NCBI RefSeq assembly: GCF_025244665.1
Contig: NZ_CP104205.1
Coordinates: 2,477,001 to 2,541,000 of the forward strand
DNA from: Maribacter litopenaei
GTDB taxonomy: Bacteria; Bacteroidota; Bacteroidia; Flavobacteriales; Flavobacteriaceae
Reading direction: 5' to 3'
Length of the DNA stretch: 64,000 nucleotides
The notes under the pieces were generated by a model. The model saw only the letters and a list, made by a program, of their open reading frames with translations, did not search any database and had not been told where the DNA came from. Made by a program: the position numbers and the translations under genes. Shown piece by piece: positions 1 to 9,300 of this stretch (position 1 is the stretch's first letter; the number at the start of each line of letters is the position of its first letter).

Positions 1-117
1 TATTTGCCCCCTGAATGAAATGAGTTAATAAACAATTGCAGCTGTTGTCCTATTTCCAATTGACTGCGATTTACACATTAGTTCCTCGAAATAAAAAAAG
101 TTTTAAGAATTTGATCT

Positions 118-813
118 ATGAAAAAAGTTGTTGTTATCCTGTCTATACTTTTTATGGTTTCTTGCGGAAGCGATAAGGAAGATAACCTAATCGTAAATGG
201 AAAGGTTAGAGGGTTAAAAAAAGGAACACTCTATTTACAGCATTTGACAGATACCACTTTGGTCTCGGTGGACTCCCTAGAAATTGATGGCGACGGCACG
301 TTTAGTTTATCGACTTTCCTGGAAAGCCCGAAATATATTATCTGTATTTAAATAAAAAGGACAATAACGACATCAATGACCGAATTACTTTTTTTGCTGA
401 ACCAGGTACCATCACTATTAATTCAGACTGGAATACCTTTGATACCACGGCGGAAATTACAGGTTCACCTTCCCAGGTAATGCTAGAGGAATATCAAAAA
501 GCATTGTCCAATATTAATTTAAGGAATATGGAGATTATGCTAAAGGCCTCACAATCCGAAGAACCTTTGGACCAAGCCGCAATAGACTCTTTGGAACAGG
601 TAAGTGTAAAGAATACAAAGAGAGGGTATGCCTATTCCATTAATTTTGCCCTGAACAACAAGGATTCGTACATTGCCCCTTATATCGCAACTAAGGAAAT
701 TCCAGATGCCAATATAAAATATCCGGATTCTATATATAATGTTCTTTCTCCGTGATGTAGCCAATTCCAAGTATGGAAAGGAACTGAAAAAACTGTTGGA
801 GAACAAGCAATAA
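118..813 (+). CDS. DUF4369-like lipoprotein (two frame breaks)
   Basis: Repaired product is about 231 aa. It begins with a lipoprotein signal (MKKVVVILSILFMVSC, Cys at residue 16), so it is likely anchored in a membrane facing the periplasm. The next stretch (VNGKVRGLKKGTLYLQ, then a DTTLVSVDSL segment) resembles the DUF4369 domain found at the N-terminus of Bacteroidota thiol-disulfide and AhpC-like proteins. No thioredoxin domain with CxxC follows, so only the DUF4369-like part is present and its function is unknown. The frame is lost near 330 (a G missing in CCCGGAAA) and regained near 753 (extra T in CCGGATG); both lie on CCGGA and look like sequence errors. The repaired length is an exact multiple of three. 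It stands alone, followed by a strong terminator. Confidence 0.68.
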
Positions 814-840
814 AAAAAGCATCCGAAAAGGATGCTTTTT
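814..840. terminator. Bidirectional terminator between convergent genes
   Basis: AAAAAGCATCC, loop GAAAA, GGATGCTTTTT. The stem is perfect, with an A-run on one side and a T-run on the other, so it can serve the plus-strand lipoprotein gene and the minus-strand operon ending at 862. Confidence 0.85.
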
Positions 841-861
841 GCTTTATGGTGAAAGCTATTG

Positions 862-1131
862 CTAAGCCATACTATTTAATTTATCCACCAATTGATTGGC
901 CTTGGTTTCCAATTCGATCCTTATCCCATTAAAATGGGCCTTTTTGTTTTCAATATCATCTTGATTAACCTTGGCAATCAGCTCATCAAAAGTTTCAATA
1001 GCACCATCTATTATAGCTGTTCCCTCTTTTGATGGACCAACTCCATTCGCTTCTTCAACTATGTAGACACCTTCAATAATATCACCAAGGACATTATTTA
1101 TATCTTTTTTCAAATTTTTAATACTTGCCAT
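862..1131 (-). CDS. Small conserved-type hypothetical protein, 89 aa
   Basis: Soluble, acidic and predicted helical, with no signal peptide, membrane segment or cysteine. It begins MASIKNLKKDINNVLG and carries alternating charged residues (for example DDIENKKAHFNGIRIELETK) that would suit a small helical bundle. I recognise it only as the kind of short hypothetical protein common in Flavobacteriaceae and assign no function. It is the last gene of the minus-strand run idi, queD-like, manA, but a 54-base gap and a promoter-like element upstream suggest it can be transcribed alone. The frame is intact. Confidence 0.6.
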   Translation of the reverse strand: MASIKNLKKDINNVLGDIIEGVYIVEEANGVGPSKEGTAIIDGAIETFDELIAKVNQDDIENKKAHFNGIRIELETKANQLVDKLNSMA

Positions 1132-1148
1132 TTGTTTTAAATTTTGAA

Positions 1149-1156
1149 CAAAAGTA
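1149..1156 (-). promoter_or_regulatory. Candidate -7 promoter element for the 89-aa gene
   Basis: On the minus strand the sequence reads TACTTTTG, matching the Bacteroidota -7 consensus TAnnTTTG. A TTTTG lies about 22 bases further upstream as a possible -33 element, slightly beyond the usual spacing. It sits 18 bases before the ATG. Confidence 0.35.
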
Positions 1157-1185
1157 CAATTTAACCTTAGAATATTTGCAAAAGT

Positions 1186-2154
1186 TTAAATAGTAACTTC
1201 CAGTAATTTAACCCCTGTAGTTTTTATAGCTATCTCCTCAGTGATTGCCGGCAAAAGCGTAGTTTCTCCTTTTTCTAAACTTACTTTACCAAATTCGTTT
1301 TCAATTAGTGCCTCCCCATCCACACACATATAAATAGTAAAGGAATCTCGATTTTTAGTTTCAAACTTGAGGTCTTTGTCTAAATCCAAGAAGTTGGTTT
1401 TAAAATAAGGGCAGTCCACCATACTGTTTACAGAGTTCATTCCTTTAGGGTATTCTACCTTGAAATCATCCTTATTTTTATAATCAATTGCGTCCAAGGC
1501 CAGTTCTGTGTGCAATTCTCTCAAATTTCCATCTTTGTCCTTTCTGTTAAAGTCGAAAACACGATAGGTAACATCTGAAGTTTGTTGAATTTCGGCCAAA
1601 AGGACCCCGGCACCAATGGCATGTATTTTTCCCGTATTAATAAAAAATGTATCACCCTCCTTGACCTTTTCATAATTCAACAAGTCCAGTAACGTATCAT
1701 TTTCTAGACTCTTGGAATACTCCTCCTTTGAAACATCCTTATTAAAGCCTACAATTAATTCCGCTCCAGGATCAGCATCCATAATATACCACATTTCTGT
1801 TTTGCCAAAGGAATTATGTCTTTCCTGTGCCAATTCGTCATTAGGGTGTAGTTGAATGGAAAGGTCCTGTTTAGCATCTATAAATTTAATCAGTATTGGA
1901 AACTCAGTTCCAAATCGTTCCACTACGCTCTTACCCAATAATTCTTCGGGATATTTTTCTATTAATTCTTGAAGTGAAGTATTGGCAAGTTCGCCATTGG
2001 CAACAACTGAAACATCCCCTTTCACCGTAGAAAGTTCCCAACTTTCCCCCGTTATAGCACTCGTGCTTGGTTTTCCAAATGTGTCCTTTAATTTGGTTCC
2101 TCCCCAAAGTCGTTCTTTTAAAATTGGTTTGAATTTTAAAGGATAAAATTTCAT
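1186..2154 (-). CDS. manA: Mannose-6-phosphate isomerase, class I
   Basis: About 322 aa. It interconverts mannose-6-phosphate and fructose-6-phosphate in the cytoplasm, linking glycolysis to GDP-mannose and surface polysaccharide synthesis. Type I features are visible: the N-terminal KERLWGGTKL, the zinc-site segments IQLHPND (Gln and His ligands), GKTEMWY (Glu ligand) and TGKIHAIGAG (His ligand), and a C-terminal cupin-like strand region. I chose the MKFYPLKFKP start over an ATG seven codons upstream because the family begins at this segment. It follows the queD-like gene with a gap of about 94 bases. The frame is intact. Confidence 0.88.
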   Translation of the reverse strand: MKFYPLKFKPILKERLWGGTKLKDTFGKPSTSAITGESWELSTVKGDVSVVANGELANTSLQELIEKYPEELLGKSVVERFGTEFPILIKFIDAKQDLSIQLHPNDELAQERHNSFGKTEMWYIMDADPGAELIVGFNKDVSKEEYSKSLENDTLLDLLNYEKVKEGDTFFINTGKIHAIGAGVLLAEIQQTSDVTYRVFDFNRKDKDGNLRELHTELALDAIDYKNKDDFKVEYPKGMNSVNSMVDCPYFKTNFLDLDKDLKFETKNRDSFTIYMCVDGEALIENEFGKVSLEKGETTLLPAITEEIAIKTTGVKLLEVTI

Positions 2155-2248
2155 ATTGGTAGATTTATACATCATACTAATGAACGCAATATTATCTATA
2201 ATATTTGGATCAAATTGATGTCCTCAAGTAAAATTTAAAGGAATGGGG

Positions 2249-2656
2249 TTAACCCGAATAGGTTACAAAATTACGGGGAGTTTCATATAGAACGACCTCC
2301 AAATCCTTATTTTCCTCAATACTAGGCCTCAACCTGTTCCAAATAACGACTGCGATATTTTCTGCGGTTGGATTTAAATTTTGAAACTCCGGCACTTCCT
2401 TGTTCAGGTTCTTATGGTCAAATGCGTCCTCGATTTTGTCCTTAATAAGGTCCTTTAATTCCTTCATATCCATCACAAAACCAGTTTCCGGATCAATCTC
2501 TCCGGTGACGCTGACAACCAATTCATAGTTATGGCCATGAAAATTAGGATTATTGCATTTACCAAAAACCTCCCAATTTTTTGAATCGTCCCAATCTGCT
2601 CGGTAGAGTCTATGTGCCGCATTAAAATGTGCCTTTCTACTGACCTTAACTTTCAT
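2249..2656 (-). CDS. queD: 6-carboxytetrahydropterin synthase / 6-pyruvoyl-tetrahydropterin synthase family
   Basis: 135 aa, the normal size for the family. These enzymes act on dihydroneopterin triphosphate, giving 6-carboxytetrahydropterin for queuosine (QueD) or 6-pyruvoyltetrahydropterin. Visible signature residues: zinc histidines in FNAAHRL and in NPNFHGHNYEL, the catalytic Cys in FGKCNNPN, a DHKNLN segment, and ETPRNFVTYSG at the C-terminus. The presence of the Cys in the CNNPNFHGH context favours the QueD side, but queuosine genes are not adjacent, so the exact product is uncertain. It overlaps the end of idi by 11 bases, which indicates co-transcription. Confidence 0.82.
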   Translation of the reverse strand: MKVKVSRKAHFNAAHRLYRADWDDSKNWEVFGKCNNPNFHGHNYELVVSVTGEIDPETGFVMDMKELKDLIKDKIEDAFDHKNLNKEVPEFQNLNPTAENIAVVIWNRLRPSIEENKDLEVVLYETPRNFVTYSG

Positions 2657-3185
2657 TTTGTACCAAATTATCGATTAAATGCTGATAAAATTTTTCAAAA
2701 ATTATCTTAAACCATGCAGTGTAGCTATCAGGATTTTTAGTCATATCCAATTTTACTTCTTTGGGAGTCATCCATTTCCAATCAGCAACTTCATCCCTAT
2801 TAATATTTGAGATCCCATCAAAATAACCAATCATTACATGGTCTAATTCATGCTCCGTCAAACCATTATCAAAAGGTGCTTTGTAGATAAATGAAAAAAG
2901 TTCCTTTAGATCCGTTTCAAAACCCATTTCCTCTTGAAGCCTACGCTTCCCTGCCTCCAAATTGGACTCCCCTACTCTTTGATGGCTGCAACAGGTATTG
3001 ATCCATAAAAGAGGGGAGTGATATTTATGAGCCGCCCTTTGTTGCAACATGATTTCATTTTTGTCGTTTAAAACGAAAACGGAAAACGCCCTATGCAACT
3101 CCGCTTTTTCATGGGCCTCCATTTTAGGCATGGTTCCCCTTGGATTATCGTTTTTGTCGACTAGAATTACTTCTTCTTCCTTCAT
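2646..3185 (-). CDS. idi: Isopentenyl-diphosphate delta-isomerase, type 1 (Nudix)
   Basis: About 179 aa. It interconverts isopentenyl and dimethylallyl diphosphate for isoprenoids (quinones, carotenoids). Type 1 features: the active-site Cys segment WINTCCSHQ, a Nudix-like GKRRLQEEMGF helix with metal-binding glutamates, and the ELDHVMIGYF segment carrying a catalytic-type Glu. Bacteroidota members often have CCSHQ where other bacteria have CCSHP, as here. The start is MKEEEVILVDKND, the family N-terminus; a longer reading adds 29 unrelated residues. It is first in the run idi, queD-like, manA. The frame is intact. Confidence 0.88.
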   Translation of the reverse strand: MKEEEVILVDKNDNPRGTMPKMEAHEKAELHRAFSVFVLNDKNEIMLQQRAAHKYHSPLLWINTCCSHQRVGESNLEAGKRRLQEEMGFETDLKELFSFIYKAPFDNGLTEHELDHVMIGYFDGISNINRDEVADWKWMTPKEVKLDMTKNPDSYTAWFKIIFEKFYQHLIDNLVQNES

Positions 3186-3300
3186 CCTGTAAAAATAAGG
3201 CCTTTGAGCATTTCTATTCGAAGCCTTTAGGAAAAATATAAGAAATGAGCCATCGAAAGTCCTGATGCCCACCGAGATTGTTATTGGCGAATTACATCCC

Positions 3301-3326
3301 TGTGCTGAGCATAGTCGAAGAATGAC
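3301..3326. repeat. Possible dispersed intergenic repeat fragment
   Basis: The segment containing GCTGAGCATAGTCGAAG resembles short intergenic sequences that recur in many flavobacterial genomes. It lies between the PorP/SprF gene end and the idi start. Recognition is from memory; only one copy is in this window. Confidence 0.3.
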
Positions 3327-3378
3327 CTATGAAAAACAATAAAATAAACAGATGAAAGAAAAAATGAAAAAAGTAGTA

Positions 3379-4336
3379 TTAGAAGAACCTAGGTGATTTG
3401 AGGTTGTTCTTGCTCGATATAAAATCATATCTAAGAATAACTTCAAATGAACCGTCGTTGAAGGCCTGTTTGCCTAATTCAGTTGTTTCACGGTCATAAG
3501 CCGAGACCTATCAAAAAGTTACCATTGATATTGAATCCGACCATACCACTGAATGCCGCATCCCACCGATAGGCACCTCCTAAAATAAATCGTTCGTTAA
3601 GCATAAAATTTGCCGAAAGGTCTACCTGTAAAGGCGCTCCCTGCACTACCTTGGTAAGCAGGGTTGGTTTAAACTTTAACATTGGATTCAAATCCCAAAC
3701 ATATCCCGTAATAAAATAAAAGTTCATTTGTTCCTTCGCCGTACTCAATGAAGATTCCTCAAAATGGGATGTCTCCAAAATTCTAGGTACTGAAAGACCC
3801 GCATAAAACTTATTCGTATGATAATATACCCCTGCACCAATGTTGGGAGTAAAACGGTTATCTATATCCTGCTGAAGGGTCTGATCGGTCGTAAACTGGT
3901 TGAGTTCCGAAAAACGTACATCCAATAAGTTGGCACTTGCCTTTAAACCAAAACTTAAACGGCCCTCTGCAGAAGTCCAAACCGTATAGGAAAAGTCTAC
4001 ATCAAAATTGGTTTCTGAAGTGGGTCCTATCTTATCATTTACAATGGACAATCCCAATCCAAGTCCTTTATAACCAATAGGGGAATGAATGTTGAAGGTT
4101 TGTGTTGTGGGAGCCCCCTCCAAACCCAACCACTGGGAACGGTGTAAAGCTGCAATACTAACTTGTCCTCGAGAACCTGCATAACCGGGATTAACGCTTA
4201 CGGTGTTATACATGTATTGTGTATACTGGGCATCCTGCTGTGCAAGTACCGAGGTTCCAATCCATAAAGATAAAAGGACCAATACACTTTTTATAGAAAA
4301 GCCAAAATCCACATTTAATTTTTTGCTGTCTAACAT
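3379..4336 (-). CDS. PorP/SprF family type IX secretion membrane protein (one frame break)
   Basis: Repaired product is about 318 aa, an outer-membrane barrel of the PorP/SprF family. After a signal peptide ending SVLAQ it carries the family opening QQDAQYTQYMYNTVSVNPGY and the RSQWLGLEGAP segment, followed by alternating beta strands. SprF is needed in Flavobacterium johnsoniae for export of the type B adhesin SprB, and PorP-like proteins pair with type B CTD proteins. This one starts 4 bases after such a protein (4341-6363). The frame breaks near 3502 (one extra base before GAGACC on the plus strand); after repair the C-terminus continues AYDRETTELG and ends KSPRFF, matching the paralogue at 26920-27873, which ends VSPRFF. 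The two paralogues are clearly similar throughout. Confidence 0.88.
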
Positions 4337-4340
4337 CCCC

Positions 4341-6363
4341 TTATCTGTTTATGTATATATAACCCGAAAGCTGTTTCATATCTCCGTTAGGTTCCTCGTA
4401 GTCCAGTATATAGAAATAGGTTCCCACAGGTAATTTATTGCTCTGCTCCACGGTTACCCTACCTTGTGAAGTTCCATCAAAAACATTACCCTCAGTATTG
4501 TAGGCCCTTGTTGTAAATACGGATACGCCCCATCTGTTATAGATTCTTATGGTATTGTTTGGATAATTTTCCAACCCATCAATTCGCAATACGTCATGTA
4601 CACCGTCACCATTTGGCGTTATTACATTAAAGACCTCTATTTGTTCAGATAATTCTCCTAAATCACTATCCAAATAGTTCGGGGTACCATCGCCGTCTGT
4701 ATCATCGTTTGCATAATCACCGTCCAAGTTCAAGTCTTCATCAATAGTCTCTATACCATCATCGTCGTCGTCGGTATCACGATAGTCGGACTCCAGATCA
4801 CTGTCGGTATTAGGTAACTGGTCAAATGGATTATCCAGTTCATCGTTTACATCGATATCATTGGTATTACTTCCCTCGTATCCATCATCAAGACCATCTC
4901 CATCCACATCTGAACCTAACAAGGTAAAATCGGCCATACCATCTTGATTATGGTCATGTCCTTCTATGCTATCAGGTACATTGTCATTATCACTGTCGTC
5001 ATCCAAATAGTCAGGTAGGCTATCCCCATCAGTATCCACTGGGAATATTCCAAGATTTCCATTAGCCTCATAGGCATCGTCCACTCCATTTCCATTTGCA
5101 TCCGTTCCACTAGGAGCGATGTAATCTGATGTTGTCTGAGCTTCTACGTTATCTCGGAATACCGTCATTATCACTATCTATATCTAGATAATCAGGGTAG
5201 CCGTCCAAATCGGTATCTGTAGGATTTGTGGCGGGATCATTATCACCATCCAAATTCAAATCCTCAAAACTGTCCAGTATTCCATCGTTATCACTATCCA
5301 AATCCGCATTTGCCGGACTTACGATTATGGTAATCGTAGATGTACTGCAATTTCCTACATCGTCGCAAAGGGTATAATCAAAGCCATCTGTACCGACGAA
5401 ATCATTATTTGGGAAATAGGTAATTGTATCGTCCGATGGATCATTAGGTGTACCATTATCATCGATAGTCGCTGAACCACTCGTGGGCTGTGTAATACTA
5501 AATGTTCCGATAGTAGGAATATCATTGTCATTCAAAACCCACTCATCGATTACCCTAATTTCATTCACCAAAATGGCAATATTATCATCAAAAGTATCTA
5601 CAATTGGAAGCACATCAATACTTACAGTTGCCGTACTACAATCGCCAAAACTGTTACAGATAGTATAATCAAAGCTATCCGCACCATTAAAATCTGGGTT
5701 TGGTATATAGGTGAGTACATCGTCCAAAGGATTGTTGGGCGTCCCGTTATCATCTATGGTGACCGTACCGTTGGATGGTGTAGTAGTGGTCAAAGCACCG
5801 GGATTTGGCAGATCGGAATCATTGGCATAAATATCCACGATTACGGAAGTGTCTTCGTCAACAGAAACAATATCGTCCACCAAGGTTGCGGCCTGAGGCA
5901 AACAAACGACCGTAAAGTTAGGTAGGGCAAAATCATTACCTGCCTTAGTAACTGTGGCCGTATATTTCACCACGGCATCCGTAGCAGTAACAGTCGGCCT
6001 AGTGGGGTCTCCGCTTACTGCAGGTGACCATGTTACTGTTGCACCACCGGTTACATTATTGGTAATGTCCAAGGTAACCTGATTATCAGGATTATTACAA
6101 TCAGTAACGATGAAATAACCAGTGGCATTTGATCCACAAAGAGTACCATCATAGGTGGCAAAGTAAATACCGGGTGCGGTTACCTCAAAGAAAAAATCTG
6201 TTCCTAAAACGGTACTGGTATCCGAAGCCTCGTACCATCGATAATTGTTTTCATCGGTGGAATTAGGTGCCTGAAGCAAAAACTGGGCATTTGATACCAA
6301 CATCCCGAACATTGTAAATACAATGCCCAGGAATATGGATTTATGTAGATTGATTTTTTTCAA
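4341..6363 (-). CDS. Secreted adhesin with T9SS type B sorting domain (one frame break)
   Basis: Repaired product is about 673 aa. In order: signal peptide ending VSNAQ; a short Ig-like N-terminal region; two cadherin/Big-like modules of about 95 aa that carry VDEDTS, NGTVTIDDNGTP and FNGADSFDYTIC motifs; a run of thrombospondin type 3 calcium-binding repeats (DSDNDGI, DTDGDS and similar); and the gliding-motility-associated CHU_C type B domain at the end (ITPNGDGVHDVLRI, IYNRWGVSVF, GTYFYILDY, YIYINR). It is expected to be exported by T9SS and held at the cell surface. The frame breaks near 5154, where CCGGATAA has gained an A on the coding strand. The PorP/SprF gene follows after 4 bases. 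Confidence 0.9.
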
Positions 6364-6384
6364 ACCGATTTGGCCTTTATCTGA

Positions 6385-9300
6385 TTACTTTACTACGAAT
6401 ACCACGTTTATCAAGGAGTTATAATCCGGTGGAGTTCCTATTACATCGTATTGCATAACACCATCCGCTCCGATCAAATCTATATTCAAAACCGCCGGAT
6501 CTGCATAGGTTACATAGTAGTATAGTTCTGTTCTACCATAAGTAGGTACCGTTCCAGGCGCACCTGCGCTTGCCGTAAAGTTAGCTGCGGAACCGCCATA
6601 CTGATCTAGGTATTCCTGATAAAGATCCACGGTGGTATCGTTAATAAGTACAGATGCATCGATTGCTATGGAAGGTGGATAGAAAATCCGTGCCGCCTTT
6701 GATGTTATTGGAGCGATAGCCTGTATTACATCTTCTACTGTATCATCCGTAACTCCATCACCGTCTACATCCACAGGAGTATCGGAATCCACTTCAGAAG
6801 CTAATTGGTCATCGGTGCCCAAAGCACTCAATGCAACATCCAAATTGCCATTACTATCTGTAATTCTTAGTACATCTTCAACACCATTATTTGTTACTGA
6901 AAAAGCAGTGTTCACCTCGTTGGTCACACTACCGTCCACCTCAGTTCCTGTTACCACATATGGGTCGCCACTGGTTCCACTACCTGTTACCACGTTGATA
7001 CCACCACCGTTCACGATGGTCTCCGATCCGTCGGCCGTTGGCAATGTTACCGTGTTCCCACCGGCAATCGATAGGTCGTTCCCAGTAATGCTCAAGTTCT
7101 GATTGTCCGTGTTGTCCAAATAGCCACTAAGATCCACCGTAGTGGCATCGTCGCTCAGGCTCAGTGTATTTCCACTGATGCTCAAATCCTGTATCTCATT
7201 TGTCACACTGCCATCCACTTCCGTAAAGGTATTGTTCACCACATATGGGTCGCCGCTCGTTCCGCTTCCCGTTACGCTTATATCAGTTCCGCCATTTACT
7301 ATGGTCTCCGATCCATCGGCCGTCGGCAATGTTACCGTGTTCCCACCGGCAATCGATAGGTCGTTCCCGGTGATGCTCAATGTCCGGCTGTCCGTGTTGT
7401 CCAAGTAGCCGCTAAGGTCAACCGTAGTGGCATCGTCGCTCAGGCTCAATGTATTTCCACTGATGCTCAAATCCTGGATCTCATTGGTAACGCTTCCATC
7501 CACCTCGGTTCCGGTCACCACATATGGGTCGCCACTGGTGCCGCTTCCGGTAACCACGTTGATACCGCCTCCGTTCACTATCGTCTCCGATCCGTCGGCA
7601 ACCGGTACGGAAAGGTCGTAGTCATCACCGGTTTGAGTCAATGTTACGGAACCATCTATGGAAGTTATTGTTTGTATTTCGTTGGTAATACTACCATCCA
7701 CTTCCGTAAAGGTATTGTTTACCACATATGGGTCGCCGCTCGTTCCGCTTCCCGTTACGCTTATGTCAGTTCCGCCATTTACTATGGTCTCCGATCCGTC
7801 TGCAACTGGTACGGAAAGGTCGTAGTCATCACCGGTTTGTGTCAATGTTACGGAACCATCTATGGAGGTTATTGTCTGTATCTCATTGGTCACACTGCCA
7901 TCCACTTCCGTAAAGGTATTGTTCACCACATATGGGTCGCCGCTCGTTCCGCTTCCCGTTACGCTAATATCGGTTCCGCCATTTACTATGGTCTCCGATC
8001 CATCGGCAGTCGGCAAGGTCACCGTGTTCCCTCCCGCAATCGATAGGTCGTTCCCGGTGATGCTCAAGTTCTGATTGTCCGTGTTGTCCAAGTAACCGCT
8101 CAAATCGGCAGTAGTGTCAGCACCGGTTCCATTGGAAAGGGTCAACGTGTTCGTGCTCAAGCTTATCTGCTGGTCGTCAGTGTTCACGAAACCACTAAGG
8201 TCAACACTATTACCACCGGTAGCTGGATTGGTCAGGGTCAACGTATTGCCGCTAAGGCTCAGATCCGTAAGCTCGTTGGTAACGCTACCGTCCACCTCGG
8301 TTCCGGTCACCACATATGGGTCTCCCGAGGTACCGCTACCTGTAACCACGTTGATACCGCCTCCGTTAACTATCGTCTCCGATCCGTCCGCAACTGGTAC
8401 GGAAAGGTCGTAGTCATCACCGGTTTGTGTCAATGTTACGGAACCATCTATGGAGGTTATTGTCTGTATCTCATTGGTCACACTACCGTCCACTTCAGTA
8501 AAGGTACTGTTCACCACATATGGGTCGCCACTGGTTCCGCTTCCCGTTACGCTGATGTCCGTTCCGCCATTTACTATGGTCTCCGATCCGTCGGCCGTTG
8601 GCAAGGTCACCGTGTTGCCTCCAGCAATCGATAGGTCGTTCCCGGTGATGCTCAATGTCTGATTGTCCGTGTTGTCCAAGTAGCCGCTAAGGTCCACCGT
8701 AGTGGCATCGTCGCTCAGGCTCAGTGTATTTCCACTGATGCTCAAATCCTGTATCTCGTTGGTAACGCTACCGTCAACCTCGGTTCCGGTCACCACATAT
8801 GGGTCTCCCGAGGTACCGCTACCTGTAACCACGTTGATACCGCCTCCGTTAACTATCGTCTCCGATCCGTCCGCAACTGGTACGGAAAGGTCGTAGTCAT
8901 CACCGGTTTGTGTCAATGTCACGGAACCATCTATGGAGGTTATTGTCTGTATCTCATTGGTCACACTACCGTCCACTTCAGTAAAGGTACTGTTCACCAC
9001 ATATGGGTCGCCACTGGTTCCGCTTCCCGTTACGCTGATGTCCGTTCCGCCATTTACTATGGTCTCCGATCCGTCGGCCGTTGGCAAGGTCACCGTGTTG
9101 CCTCCAGCAATCGATAGGTCGTTCCCGGTGATGCTCAATGTCTGATTGTCCGTGTTGTCCAAATAGCCGCTAAGGTCCACCGTAGTGGCATCGTCGCTCA
9201 GGCTCAGTGTATTTCCACTGATGCTCAAATCCTGTATCTCGTTGGTAACGCTACCGTCAACCTCGGTTCCGGTCACCACATATGGGTCTCCCGAGATACC

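Noticed and set aside
3185-3272. N-terminal extension of idi
   Set aside because: The 29 extra residues do not match the family; MKEEEVILVDKND is the normal beginning.
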